In this document: one piece after another, positions 23,502 through 33,057 of the stretch
How positions within the stretch are numbered: the first letter of the stretch is position 1
Layout: each line of letters opens with the position of its first letter
Assembly (NCBI RefSeq): GCF_000315625.1
Contig: NW_005434614.1
Coordinates: forward strand, 126,573 to 190,572
Length of the DNA stretch: 64,000 nucleotides
Reading direction: 5' to 3'
Source: Guillardia theta CCMP2712
Taxonomy: Eukaryota; Cryptophyceae; Pyrenomonadales; Geminigeraceae
Notes under the pieces: model-generated
The model's database searches: none
What the model saw: the letters and a program-made list of their open reading frames with translations, nothing else
What the model was told of the DNA's origin: nothing
Program-made: the position numbers and the translations under genes

Positions 23502-24068
23502 ACCTCCCCCTCCTCGTCCTCCTCCATATCCTCTGGCTTCTCAGCAGTGCTCTGCTCGACGAGAAACTGCCGCAACGTCTTGTTCTCAGCAGGACAGAGG
23601 TCAGCTGCTGTCTGTCCGGCTTGGTTCTTCCTTTTGGCATCAGCTCCATGGCTGCATCGCACACGCGTCACTGGTAGCAAGCGACAACAACAGCCCGCAC
23701 CTGACAAGCATCTTGCACGCAGGCTCCCGCGAGTTCAGTGCAGCGAGATGCAGGGCAGTGTTCCCTAACTTCGTCTGAGCGTTCTTATCGCAATCCTTCT
23801 GAGCGAGGATGTACTGCATGACCTCCACGTGACCATTGGCCGCGCACATGTGGAGAGGAGTGTGTCCTTGCGAGCTCTGGGCGTTGATATCAACGGGGTC
23901 GAGCCACTTGATCTGTTCTATGCATCTCTTGAGGCGCTTGGCATCTCCATCTCTAGCTGCTGTATGCAGAGGAGTCCAGCCCATGACTTGAAGACTCGAG
24001 GGTTCACAGTGCGGGTTCAGACACGATGTTGCATTCTTGTAGCACAGATGCCTCTGCCAGACAACCAA
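23498..24068 (-). CDS. Ankyrin-repeat protein
   Basis: The reading frame holds about four ankyrin repeats: GWTPLHTAARDGDAKRL, GHTPLHMCAANGHVEVM, GNTALHLAALNSREPACKML and, after a roughly 51-nt intron near 23655-23705, NQAGQTAADLCPAENKTLR. It ends in an acidic tail EDMEEDEEGEV. The start could be 24068 or the ATG at 23984 (MGWTPLH); a longer 5' exon is possible because ankyrin proteins this short are unusual. The stop codon overlaps that of the convergent kinase gene. Ankyrin repeats mediate protein binding; the partner is unknown. Confidence 0.65.
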
Positions 24069-24974
24069 TCAGACGATCAGCGGGAAAATGCAAGGGTATG
24101 GTGAGAGAATAGTGACTAGCAAGGACTGCAGCATCCATACAACAAGAGGTTGTATGGGGCGCAGAACAAAACTGAGAGGATAGCCAAACAGGTTTGAGAA
24201 TGAAAAAGTCGCCATGGAGAGAACATGAGGAGAAGGATGGCATCAGAAGCTGCATTGTCTGACTTAGCAGGTGCAGGAGAAGGAGATTCATAAGATGGAA
24301 GAAAATGCGAGGGAAAAATTCTTGGGAGGGGGAGGACGAGGATGAGAGCAAGAACGAGAGGAAGGGAGAACAGGAGGGGTGGAGAAGAGCAGGAGAGAAG
24401 GATTAGGATCAGGATCAGGATCAAGATATGGTCAGATGGAGGGGAGGGAGGGAGGACAGCAGGGAAGCTCAGGAGAGAGGTCAGGAGAGAGGGAGGTCAG
24501 AACAAGGACTAGAACCAGGCCACACCCAGAAGGACAAGGAGAGGTAGAAGACGAGAAAGAGGAGGAAGAGGATGATGTATCAGAGTATATGAAGAGGAAG
24601 GAATGAGTGTTGTGCTCGTTGTTGCTGCTCCTCTTCAGTTCAGAGCATGCGCTCTTCCCGCCATGCAAGAAATCAAAAACAAGGAACAGGTTCTGGGGGA
24701 ATAGACCCTGAGTTATGGGGGTGGGGGTGGGGTGGGGTGGGGTAATCTTAAGTAGCTAGGGGGGTGATTAACACTCTGGTAAGGGGTCCAGGTTGAAAAG
24801 TGAGGGGTTAAATACCCCATTGATGGGGCTTCTCTTAGGGGGTAGGGGAGTAATGGGGGTGGGTAGTGGGTCAGACGGTTGCCTTGACTGGCACAACAGC
24901 AGCAGACGGTTGTACATTGAACGGTTACCGTTACACAATTAGGAATCAAACGGTTACAGATATTAACGGTCGAA
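24069..24974. other. Intergenic region with G-rich and CGGTT motifs
   Basis: The left part (24100-24660) is GA-rich with no supportable exon. From 24714 it carries a run of GGGGGTGGGGTGGGG, GGGTAGTGGG near 24860 and a cluster of ACGGTT words (24876-24970), including AACGGTTACCGTT. This matches the composition of the 17546-18040 and 49850-50090 regions. It lies upstream of the minus-strand ankyrin gene. Confidence 0.45.
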
Positions 24975-25723
24975 CTAGTCTCTGACAAGCTCGCGAACCG
25001 CCATGATTGCCTGCAGGAGAATGAGGAGGAGGAGGAGGAGGAGCAGGAGCAGGAGGAGGAGGAAGAGCAGGAGAAGGAAGAGGAGGAGGAGAAGGAGGGG
25101 CAGGAGCACAGGCAGGAGCAGAGGCAGGGGCAGGGGCAGGAGGAGAAGGAGCAGCAGGAGCAGCAGGGGCAGGGGCAGGAGTAGATGAGGATGCTGTGAT
25201 ATTGGAGGATGGGGGCGAGGGGAGAGAGGGAGAGTGTGGACGTCCATCACCTGTGTGGCGCGCTGGGTTGAGACATGATCCTCACCAAGGCGCTTGACGA
25301 AGACGTCGAAAGCTGTTGACATCAGTCAGCTCATGGACACGAGAGGAAGCGAGGAGAAGGAGAGGAAGCGAGGAGAAGGAGAGGAAGCGAGGAGAAGGAG
25401 AGGAAGCGAGGAGAAGGAGAGGAAGCGAGGAGAAGGAGAGGAAGCGAGGAGAAGGAGAGGAAGCGAGGAGAAGGAGAGGAAGCGAGGAGAAGGAGAGGAA
25501 GCGAGGAGAAGGAGAGGAAGCACAGGAGAAAGAGCCATACCATGATTGAGATGCTTTACCATAGCCTCGAAGTCCTTGCCTTCATGAACAATCCTGAAGG
25601 ACATGTATGTGAACACCCAGCAGAAACAGGAGACAAGGGGGGAGATTCAGCGGTGGTGCTGGAAGTCGAGGACGACGAGGGAGAGGGAGAGGGAGGAGGA
25701 GAGGAGAGAGGGAGAGGGCGAGA

Positions 25724-25764
<41 letters not shown>

Positions 25765-25775
25765 GAGAAAGAGGT

Positions 25776-25838
<63 letters not shown>

Positions 25839-28800
25839 CGAGGAGGACGAGAAAGACCTCTTCTTGGTAGCAGCGGAGAAAAACTTGAACGGCCAGGAGT
25901 TGTGCCATCCGAGCTTCCTGCAGCTGCCGGTCAGAGCCGACCAGACGAGGAGAGGGAGATGACGAGATGAAGAGGACGAGATGCAGATGACGAGATGAAG
26001 ATGACAAGATGAAGATGACGAGATGAAGATGACGAGATGCAGATGACGAGATGAAGATGACGAGATGGGTGGTTGTCAACGAGGTGGCGAGAGGAGGATG
26101 GGAAAGAGTAGGAGAGGAAGCAGCAGGACCTCTTGGATGCGTCGACTTCGCCCTTGGTTTGATAACAGAGAGCGATGTTCCAGTGTACATGTGCGACCTG
26201 TCAAGTACGTCAAATATGGCCCTCGAAATGTACATTCTCCTCTCCTTCTATTCCTCTCACTTCCCCTTCCCTTATCTCCCTTGCACTTCACAACCTTACT
26301 CCTCCTCACCACCACCACCTCCTCCTCCTCATCTTCCTCCTCCCCATCCCCATCCCCATCCTCATCCTCCCACCTCCGGGTGGTCCGGTCCGAATATCTT
26401 CGAGACAGTGCTCAATGCCTCGTTGTACCACTTGAGCGCCTCGTCCACCTGAAGTCCCGTCAGCTCCTTTTCCTCACCCATCCAACTTCTGCCTTGTCAT
26501 CTCCTCCCCATCTGCTGTGCCTCCCTCCTCGACTATCACTTCCCCTCTCCCCATTCCAATCTTCTCTTCTCTCGTGCTCCTCCCTTCTCCACCGTTTCTC
26601 CTTCATCTGCCCTCCCTCTCTTGCACTGCACCTTATAAAGTCCCTTGAAAGCATTGCCGATGTTGTTCTTCGTCCACCCGACCGAGGGGTCATCTTCCCC
26701 GAGAATCTTCATCTGTAGCACAAGTCACACGGGGTGGGAGAAGATCGGACAGAGACTGAGCGAGGACGAGGAAGGGGAGAGGGGAGAGGAGGGGAGAGGC
26801 GAGGACAAGGAAGGGGAGAGGAGGGGAGAGGAGGGGAGAGGGAGGAAGCAGAAGGGACAACGTGACATTCCTTGTGTTCGAGCGCGTACTTGTACTTGCG
26901 GAGAGCCTGATGGAAATTAGTCACGATTCCCCGACCTCCTCCCACATCTCCCCTTTCGTTCTCTCCTCCTCCCTTCTCCTCCCCTCTCCCTCCCTCCTCT
27001 CCCCTCCTCCCTCCCTGTTCCATCTCCTCTCCCTCCTCCCTCCTCCCTCGCCCCTCCCTGTTTCTTCTCCTCCCCGTTTGACTTGCCTCCATGTATTCGC
27101 CGCGAATGTTATGCACGTTGCCCATGGCATGGACGACCTTTGTGCACGCTATCAGCCACGGCCTCTCCTCTCTTTTCCTCTCACATTGGCTACGTCGAGG
27201 TCTGGCTCGTTGCCTTCCACCCTTTCTTGGAACATCTCGAGGGCCTGTACGACGGTGAGGGGGAGCACCGGGGAAGGCGAGGGGAGCAAGAGGGAAGGCG
27301 AGAGAGGAGGTAAGGCGAGCAGGAGGATCCTGGACCTTCTCATAGAAGTCGTAGGCTTGGTTCGAGTACTCTTCGATCTGTCGCAACCATTCTTTCTGCA
27401 AAGGGAATGAGGAGCAACGAGAGCCAAGGAGCAGGAGGAAGGAGGGGGGAGGGCAGGAGCAGCGAGAGCTGCTAGCGGCGAAGCGAAGACGACGAGGGTC
27501 CTTTACTCACCTTCGGTCCAACTCGCTGGACGTTCTCAGCTTCGAGCTCATAGGCTTGACCCACGTGCATAAGCTAAGAAGTAGTCAGAGCCTCTACCCC
27601 AGGAAAGATCCAGCTGCTGGCCTACCGTGAGCGCGAGGTCCGGGTGAACCCCTTGACCTGCTCAAGCTTGAGGGCTAAAGAAGAACAGGAGGCAAGTGGC
27701 TGTGCGACAAGGAAAGAGGGAGGGGAACAAGAACGAGTGAAGGGGAAGAGGCGGGAGCCAAGAAGTCAGGAGAAAAGAGGAGCAGGAAGGTGCCGGGAGG
27801 GAGGACCTGAATTCTCATAGATGTAGGCAGCCTTCTCGAAGGTTTCCAGCGCCTCCTCAGCTGCTCCCACGCGCAGGAGAGCGACGCCCATGAGGTCAAC
27901 CGTGTGAGCGACTATGGGATGAAGGTCGCCCAGGTGCTTCAGTTGGATCGCCAGGCACTGCAGGAGCAGCGTCAGTCTCCTGCTTGTCTGCTCCATCTCT
28001 GCCCCTCCTCTCCCTCCTCCTCTCCCTTCAGTCTTTCTTGCATGTTTGATGCCTCTTCCTCCCTTAATTCCTTCCCTATTCTCTCTCTCGCAAGCATCGT
28101 CGTCCCCTTTCCCCGCCTCACTTCCTACAAACCTTGTCATAGGTAACGAGCGCGTTCTTGTAGTGTCCCTTTGACATCAGGAGCGTGCCCTGCAACACAA
28201 ACGTGAATCCTCCTCCTCCACTCCCCTCGTCCTCTCGTTCCTCCACGTCCTTCCCCCCCACCATTTCCACCCCTTCCTTCCTCCACCACCACCGGTCCTT
28301 GCGGATCTTTCCTCCCCGCACCTTCTCTGCAAGCGTGGTTGCATCATCCATGGAGCCTACGGGTTGTCAATGTTGCTGTAACTTCCACCTCATCATTCCT
28401 CTCTAGTCCCTCCCTCCTGTCGGTCTCTCGCTTCCCCTCGTCTTACCAGCAACAGCTGCCGCGTTTTGCGCCTGGTGCTTCTGCTGCGCCTGTTGGAACT
28501 GCTGTTCGTGGATGCTGAAGAGTCGTCAGTGCAATTGACATCTCTTCCTCCTCCTCACTTCTTCGCTCGCTGCTGTTGGGCCTTTCAAGCCACTAGTCAG
28601 TTTACTCCATACAAGCCGCCACTTTTCACCTGCTGCTGCGCGTATGCTTGTTGCTGCGCGTATGCCTGCTGCTGCGCGTATGCCTGCTGCATGCATCAGT
28701 TCAAACAAGACGCAGCGCAAGCTCTACCTGCTGCATGAGCATCTCTTCCTCCTCTGCCTCGAGCATCGCTTGGCGCATAGCTTCTTGCCGAACAGCTTCT

Positions 28801-29648
28801 TGCCGCATGGCCTCTTGTCTCATGGCCTCCTGCCGCATGGCCTCCTGTCTCATGGCCTCCTGTCTCATGGCCTCCTGCCGCATGGCCTCCTGCCGCATGG
28901 CCTCCTGTCTCATCATTTCCTGCCGCATCTCCTCTTGCTGTGATCTCCTCATCGCTTCCTGAAGATGACATGCATCACACAGGGTACTTTCTCTCTTCCC
29001 CCTTCGTACCTGACGAGCTAGCTCAGCCTCCTCTTGCTTTCTTCGAATCATTTCCTCTTGCATGCGCTGCTGCTGGGCCTTCATCCTCCCGTCAGAATCC
29101 TCACTCGTCCTCCCCTCCTCTCCCTCGACCTGCTGTTGCATCATGTAGTACTCCACCGCACGATCTGTGATGTCGTCGTCTTCGTAGTATCCGCCGCGAC
29201 CGCCATATTGCGCGTAAGTCTGTCAAGTTCGAGTCAAGTCAGAGTTGAAACTTGGTGGCAGTTGCAGCATGAAGCAGGGACTGATTACGTTTGAGGCGAT
29301 TTGAACCCAGTCTAGGGGATGATGAAGTACAAACGCATCATGCCATGTGAGGAAACTAGGTTGCAACAACGACAGGGAATGTAGATGAGGGGAGAACAGG
29401 AGGATGGGTGGGGGGCGGGAGTGAGAAGGAGGGGGACGGGGGGGGAATGGGGGTAACCAGGTCACGAGAGATGAAGGATGGCGGGCAAGGGGGCCAGAAG
29501 GATGAGACAGGAGGGAGGAGGGAGGGAGGAGCAGGGGAGGAGGAAGGTAGGGCGGAGGAAGTCGAGGAGGGCGGTTGTTCACCTCCCCCGCCAGCATCGC
29601 CAGCATGATCGCCAGCAGCGCCACCGCGGTGGCCGCACGGCCGCCCAT
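24975..29648 (-). CDS. Kinesin-light-chain-like TPR protein with signal peptide and Q-rich repeats
   Basis: The start at 29648 gives MGGRAATAVALLAIMLAMLA, a signal peptide or signal anchor. Next come an acidic, Tyr-rich exon, a coiled-coil exon with MRQEA repeats (28790-28930) and QAYAQQ repeats (28632-28690). TPR exons follow: GTLLMSKGHYKNALVTYDK, EEALETFEKAAYIYENS, HVGQAYELEAENVQ, ALEMFQERVEGNEPDLD, ILGEDDPSVGWTKNNIGNAF, YNEALSTVSKIFGPDHPEV and WNIALCYQTKGEVDASK. The last exon ends AIMAVRELVRD at 24975. The paired-helix pattern with HPD/HPEV is typical of kinesin-light-chain TPRs, though the signal peptide argues against a motor subunit. One base seems missing at CCCC 27649-27652: the frame needed for VHPDLALTLMHV is off by one. 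At least one intron near 27090 has a GC donor. Confidence 0.65.
25342..25521. repeat. 19-bp minisatellite in TPR-gene intron
   Basis: Unit GAGGAAGCGAGGAGAAGGA is repeated about nine times with almost no variation. As 19 is not a multiple of three, every frame stays open and yields spurious Arg/Glu- or Leu/Ser-rich proteins on both strands. Confidence 0.85.
25725..25836. repeat. (GAGCAC)n and (GAGCAG)n tandem hexamers
   Basis: A run of CGAGCA/GAGCAC hexamers (25725-25765) passes into (GAGCAG)n (25775-25836). It lies in an intron of the minus-strand TPR gene. Confidence 0.8.
28790..28935 (-). repeat. 15-bp exonic repeat coding MRQEA
   Basis: About ten copies of a 15-bp unit (plus-strand CATGGCCTCCTGCCG and variants) encode MRQEA in tandem inside the TPR gene. 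The unit length keeps the reading frame, and third positions vary more than first and second. Confidence 0.8.
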
Positions 29649-30057
29649 TGTCCTCGAGACCCCCTAGTGATGTACCAATTATATATAAATCCATATAAAT
29701 TTCATAATTATACGATGAGACCCGGTGCCGGCTCCGGGCTCCGGGCCCGTCGGGCCGTCTCAGTGATTGGGCAATAAATATTTTAAAGGGTCTCAATAAA
29801 TATTTTAAAAGGCACGTGCGGTGATGCGCTAGACTGACGGGACAAAACAGAAGACGGAGTACCAGAGAACAAGAGAACAAGAAAACAAGAAAACAAGAGG
29901 ACAAGAGGACAAGAGGACAAGAGGACAAGAGGACAAGAGGACAAGAGGACAAGAGGACAAGAGGACAAGAGGACAAGAGGACAAGAGGACAAGAGGACAA
30001 GAGGACAAGAGCAAGGTACAACTGGGGTAGAAAGTCGTTACTCAACGAGAGTCGAGG
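29649..30057. promoter_or_regulatory. Divergent intergenic region of TPR gene and LTV1
   Basis: It holds a TATA-like AT-rich stretch (ATTATATATAAATCC, about 29680-29695), a short GC island (29715-29760), a direct repeat CAATAAATATTTTAAA (29772 and 29796) and an 8-bp minisatellite next to LTV1. Confidence 0.4.
29892..30011. repeat. 8-bp minisatellite (AAGAGGAC)n
   Basis: About fifteen nearly perfect copies of AAGAGGAC end some 45 bp before the LTV1 start codon. They are preceded by degenerate AAGAAAAC units. Confidence 0.9.
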
Positions 30058-31696
30058 ATGGGTAAACACAGCAAACCCTTCATCGACAGGAAGAATGCAA
30101 CGGTCTATCGTCTTGTGCATCCTGATGAACAGAAAGAAGGCGACAACGCTGGTGTTGGGAAACTGGCGAAGGTCTATGGAGATAAGAACTATTTCTCTGA
30201 CGACGATGAAGAGGAATATCCCTATCGATCAGATTCTGGAGACGAGGAGGAAGATTTAGAGCAAGAAGAATGGGAAGAGGAAGATGAAGGCGAAGAGGGA
30301 GTGATAGATGATCATGACGACCAGTTCGATGATGCAGAGGGTGCAGACCCTCCTGAAATTCAGCCGGGAATATGGAAACGGACGGACGAAGATGCCAAGT
30401 CAGAGTACACCTCATGGTCAAAAAGAACAGCCTCGTCTTACCTTGCTCCCGAACGTCGTAAACAACTCTGGAAGGACATCGAGGAGTTTGGCTTGCCCGA
30501 TGATGGTTATGACTACACGCAGCATCTCCGCAACCCAGGACATGGAGTTCGACTGGATGCTCAATTTCCAACGGAGCTCAAGATGCAGCTGGAGAAGAAG
30601 ACAGCTCGCATGCTCCAAGATGCGCCGAAGCCAGCGAGAGATGTCCTTGCAACCTTGGACTCTCAAGATACTGACGACGAGGAAGCTCCAGCTCTGGAGG
30701 AGGACAAAACAATGAACTGGGTGGACGAAGGGAAGAAACTGATAGAGGAAGGAAAAGTCGTTGAGCAAGGAGATTTAGATGATGACTTCATCCACATGTT
30801 AAATGACGGCGAGGACGGCGAAGGTGATGATGAGCCTGATCCTCTTCTGTCTCAGCCACGAGACCTCCGTCTCCTTGACGAGAGGTTCGAAGTGTTCTTG
30901 CAGCAATATGACGACGACAACATTGGAGAGCTGACCGAAGAAGTTTGTCAGCCTCCAAATGCGGCAGTACAAGACGAGGAGTACTACTACAACCTTCTGC
31001 AATCCTACATCCATGGAACAGCAGCTCCTACGGGGAACATATCTTCAAACCTGAACATTGGATCCGAAGGACAGATCCTTCAGGAAGGCTTCGAAGAAAT
31101 GGAAGAAGAGGACGAGGAACTGAGGGAGAAAACTCGTGCTTTGGCTCTGGAAGCAGGGGAGGAAAGTGAGGAGAGTCTGGAGGAAGTGGAGGTAGAGAAG
31201 AAGCAGGAATGGGACTGCGAATCCATACTCTCAACCTACTCGAACATCTACAACCGTCCAAAGGTGATCGAAGATTCCAAGAGAGCTACCAAGATTCTGC
31301 TCGACCGCAAGGGCCTGCCTGTGCTCATGAAAGGTGACGAGAAAGCCAAGTCACACGTTACCAAGGAGGCGGTCGAGGCTCATGAAGAGGAGGATGGCGA
31401 GACCGACTCAGATGACGAAGCAAGCATCTGCACGTCGACAGCAGCAGACCTTGGTCCTCGTCGACGTGGGGAAACAGCTGAGGAAAAGAAGATGAGAAAA
31501 GAAGTAGCGAAACAGGTTCTGTCCACTTGCAGCTAGCCGTCTCACACTGACATGACTGCAGCTGAAGGCGCAAGCTCGAGAGAAGAAGAAGCTCAGGAAT
31601 GCTGCAGCTAAGGCGGAGAAGAGCAGCAGCGTTGCCAAGCCCTCAACTGCAGACCCTCGAGTTCGACAAGGTCTGAGCATCACGCGGTACTCGTAG
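30058..31696 (+). CDS. LTV1: LTV1 family 40S ribosome-biogenesis factor
   Basis: The long first exon starts MGKHSKPFIDRKNATVYRLV, the characteristic LTV1 N-terminus (K.F.DRK.A..F.LVHRSQ). It continues through acidic, Asp/Glu-rich regions, the DGYDYTQHLRNPG block and the LDERFEVFLQQYDDDNIGEL block. A roughly 46-nt intron near 31516-31561 leads to the C-terminal exon ending QGLSITRYS at TAG 31696. LTV1 is needed for late maturation and export of the small ribosomal subunit. The length (about 530 residues) fits the family. Codon use and composition look normal, with no internal low-complexity expansion other than acidic tracts. Confidence 0.9.
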
Positions 31697-33057
31697 AGTA
31701 GTCGACGATTCAAGCTTACCCCTTGATTCGCATGTAACAAGAACTTAGACGGTCACATGTCCATGCTTGAAAATCTTTACTAGTGTACAACTATTTCACA
31801 TGAGGTAGCCTGAGAGAACCGATGGCAAATCATTCCTGCGAACCGTCAGCTTGCACTCCCCCAGTACTCCAAGGCTCATCACCTGTCACAGAAGGGCGGC
31901 ATGCACGTCACGCCTCCCTTGGCATGCTTCGCACTTTTGCCTGGCAGAGAAGCCATTCACTTTCTAAGAAGGCCAACACGAAGATAGATGACCTCTGAGA
32001 GCTCCATGCGAGTTGTGAAGCCTCCTCTTTATCGACTCCTTGTGAAAGCACCCGATTATGAACAAGCAGCAAGACATACAACATAATGGCCTTACCAAGT
32101 GCGAGATCCTAGATCTCAGACTTTTATTCGAGCTCTCCAGCTCTTTAATCTTTCTCTGTGCGGCCGCAAGAGCCCTGACCCTGCATGCCACAGTCAAGCA
32201 TTAAAAGTCGCCTAGTTATTCTCATACGAATGAGGATGACTGCCAGCAGTTTTCGACGAGGGGAGAGGCGATTGTGCAAGCATGGTCGTCAAATCTCTTC
32301 TCTCTCCTCTCATTGACATCTTCGCTGTCGCCATCATCGCCGCCATCATGACAACGGTCCCAAGGATAGTCGCCCAAGGGGCATTCATTGCAGCGACTCA
32401 GGGAGTGAAATTAGACCTTTAAAATTTGAAATATCGATTGAGAGTGAAAGTTTTCTCACACCTCCTCTGAAATGTGATATAGGTTTTGGATCAACGAAGC
32501 GACACCGTGCCATACAGTCAGTTGAATCAAACCAACGACAATGCCTTGCGAGACAGGAGAGGAGGGAGAGTGGGAGAGGGGAGGGGAGAGAGGGGAGGGA
32601 GGGAGGAGAGACATAGTGACAGAGAGTGAAGGAAACGAGAACGCGTACAGTGGTGTCTGGGTGGGATGCGAGCAGTATGGACCAAGAGGATAGGGGGGAC
32701 AGCAGGGTGTCATTCTGGCAGATAGGCGAGTCAGGGTCGTTATGAGCAGGTGACAAGTAGGATGAAGGAAAGCGATGAGTTGTCTGAGAGCTGTAGGCTG
32801 ATATTAGAGCAGCTAAGGTGTGTGTTTGTGTTGTGTTACAAGGAGAAATAGGACTAAAGGTACATGACCATGGGAACATTCTCGATAGTAGCGCCACTTG
32901 TGGTGGTTTGCACTGCTCACGTCTGAAACTGAGATCCGCCATGTATCTTACAATGATGTCTTGTCAGCCTGCACTCTTAATCCAACGAGGCATCGACATG
33001 GGTGCTTCTTCGTAGGCAGATTCGCCTGATTCAGTCCTGGGTCGCATCGATCTCAGA
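31697..33057. other. Region between LTV1 and the TPR-PB1 gene
   Basis: It contains the weak minus-strand candidate gene at 31836-32388. The stretch 32390-33057 has no supportable exon. The frame there is open on the minus strand but its residues look arbitrary (Ser/Leu/Pro-rich from GA repeats). Confidence 0.4.
31836..32388 (-). CDS. Candidate small membrane-anchored coiled-coil protein
   Basis: ATG 32388 begins MNAPWATILGTVVMMAAMMA, a plausible signal anchor, followed by a polar segment. An acceptor GTGGCATGCAG near 32185 leads to a helical exon RALAAAQRKIKELESSNKSL ending at a GTAAGG donor near 32096. A further exon near 31990-31960 and the end are unclear. The reading depends on two inferred splice sites and no family is recognised. 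Confidence 0.3.

Noticed and set aside
25003-25545. Long Arg/Glu-rich or Leu-rich open frames on both strands
   Set aside because: They are produced by a 19-bp minisatellite and GA repeats within a TPR-gene intron; no frame has normal composition.
29892-30011. CRISPR-like array
   Set aside because: The units are contiguous 8-bp repeats without spacers, and the locus is eukaryotic.
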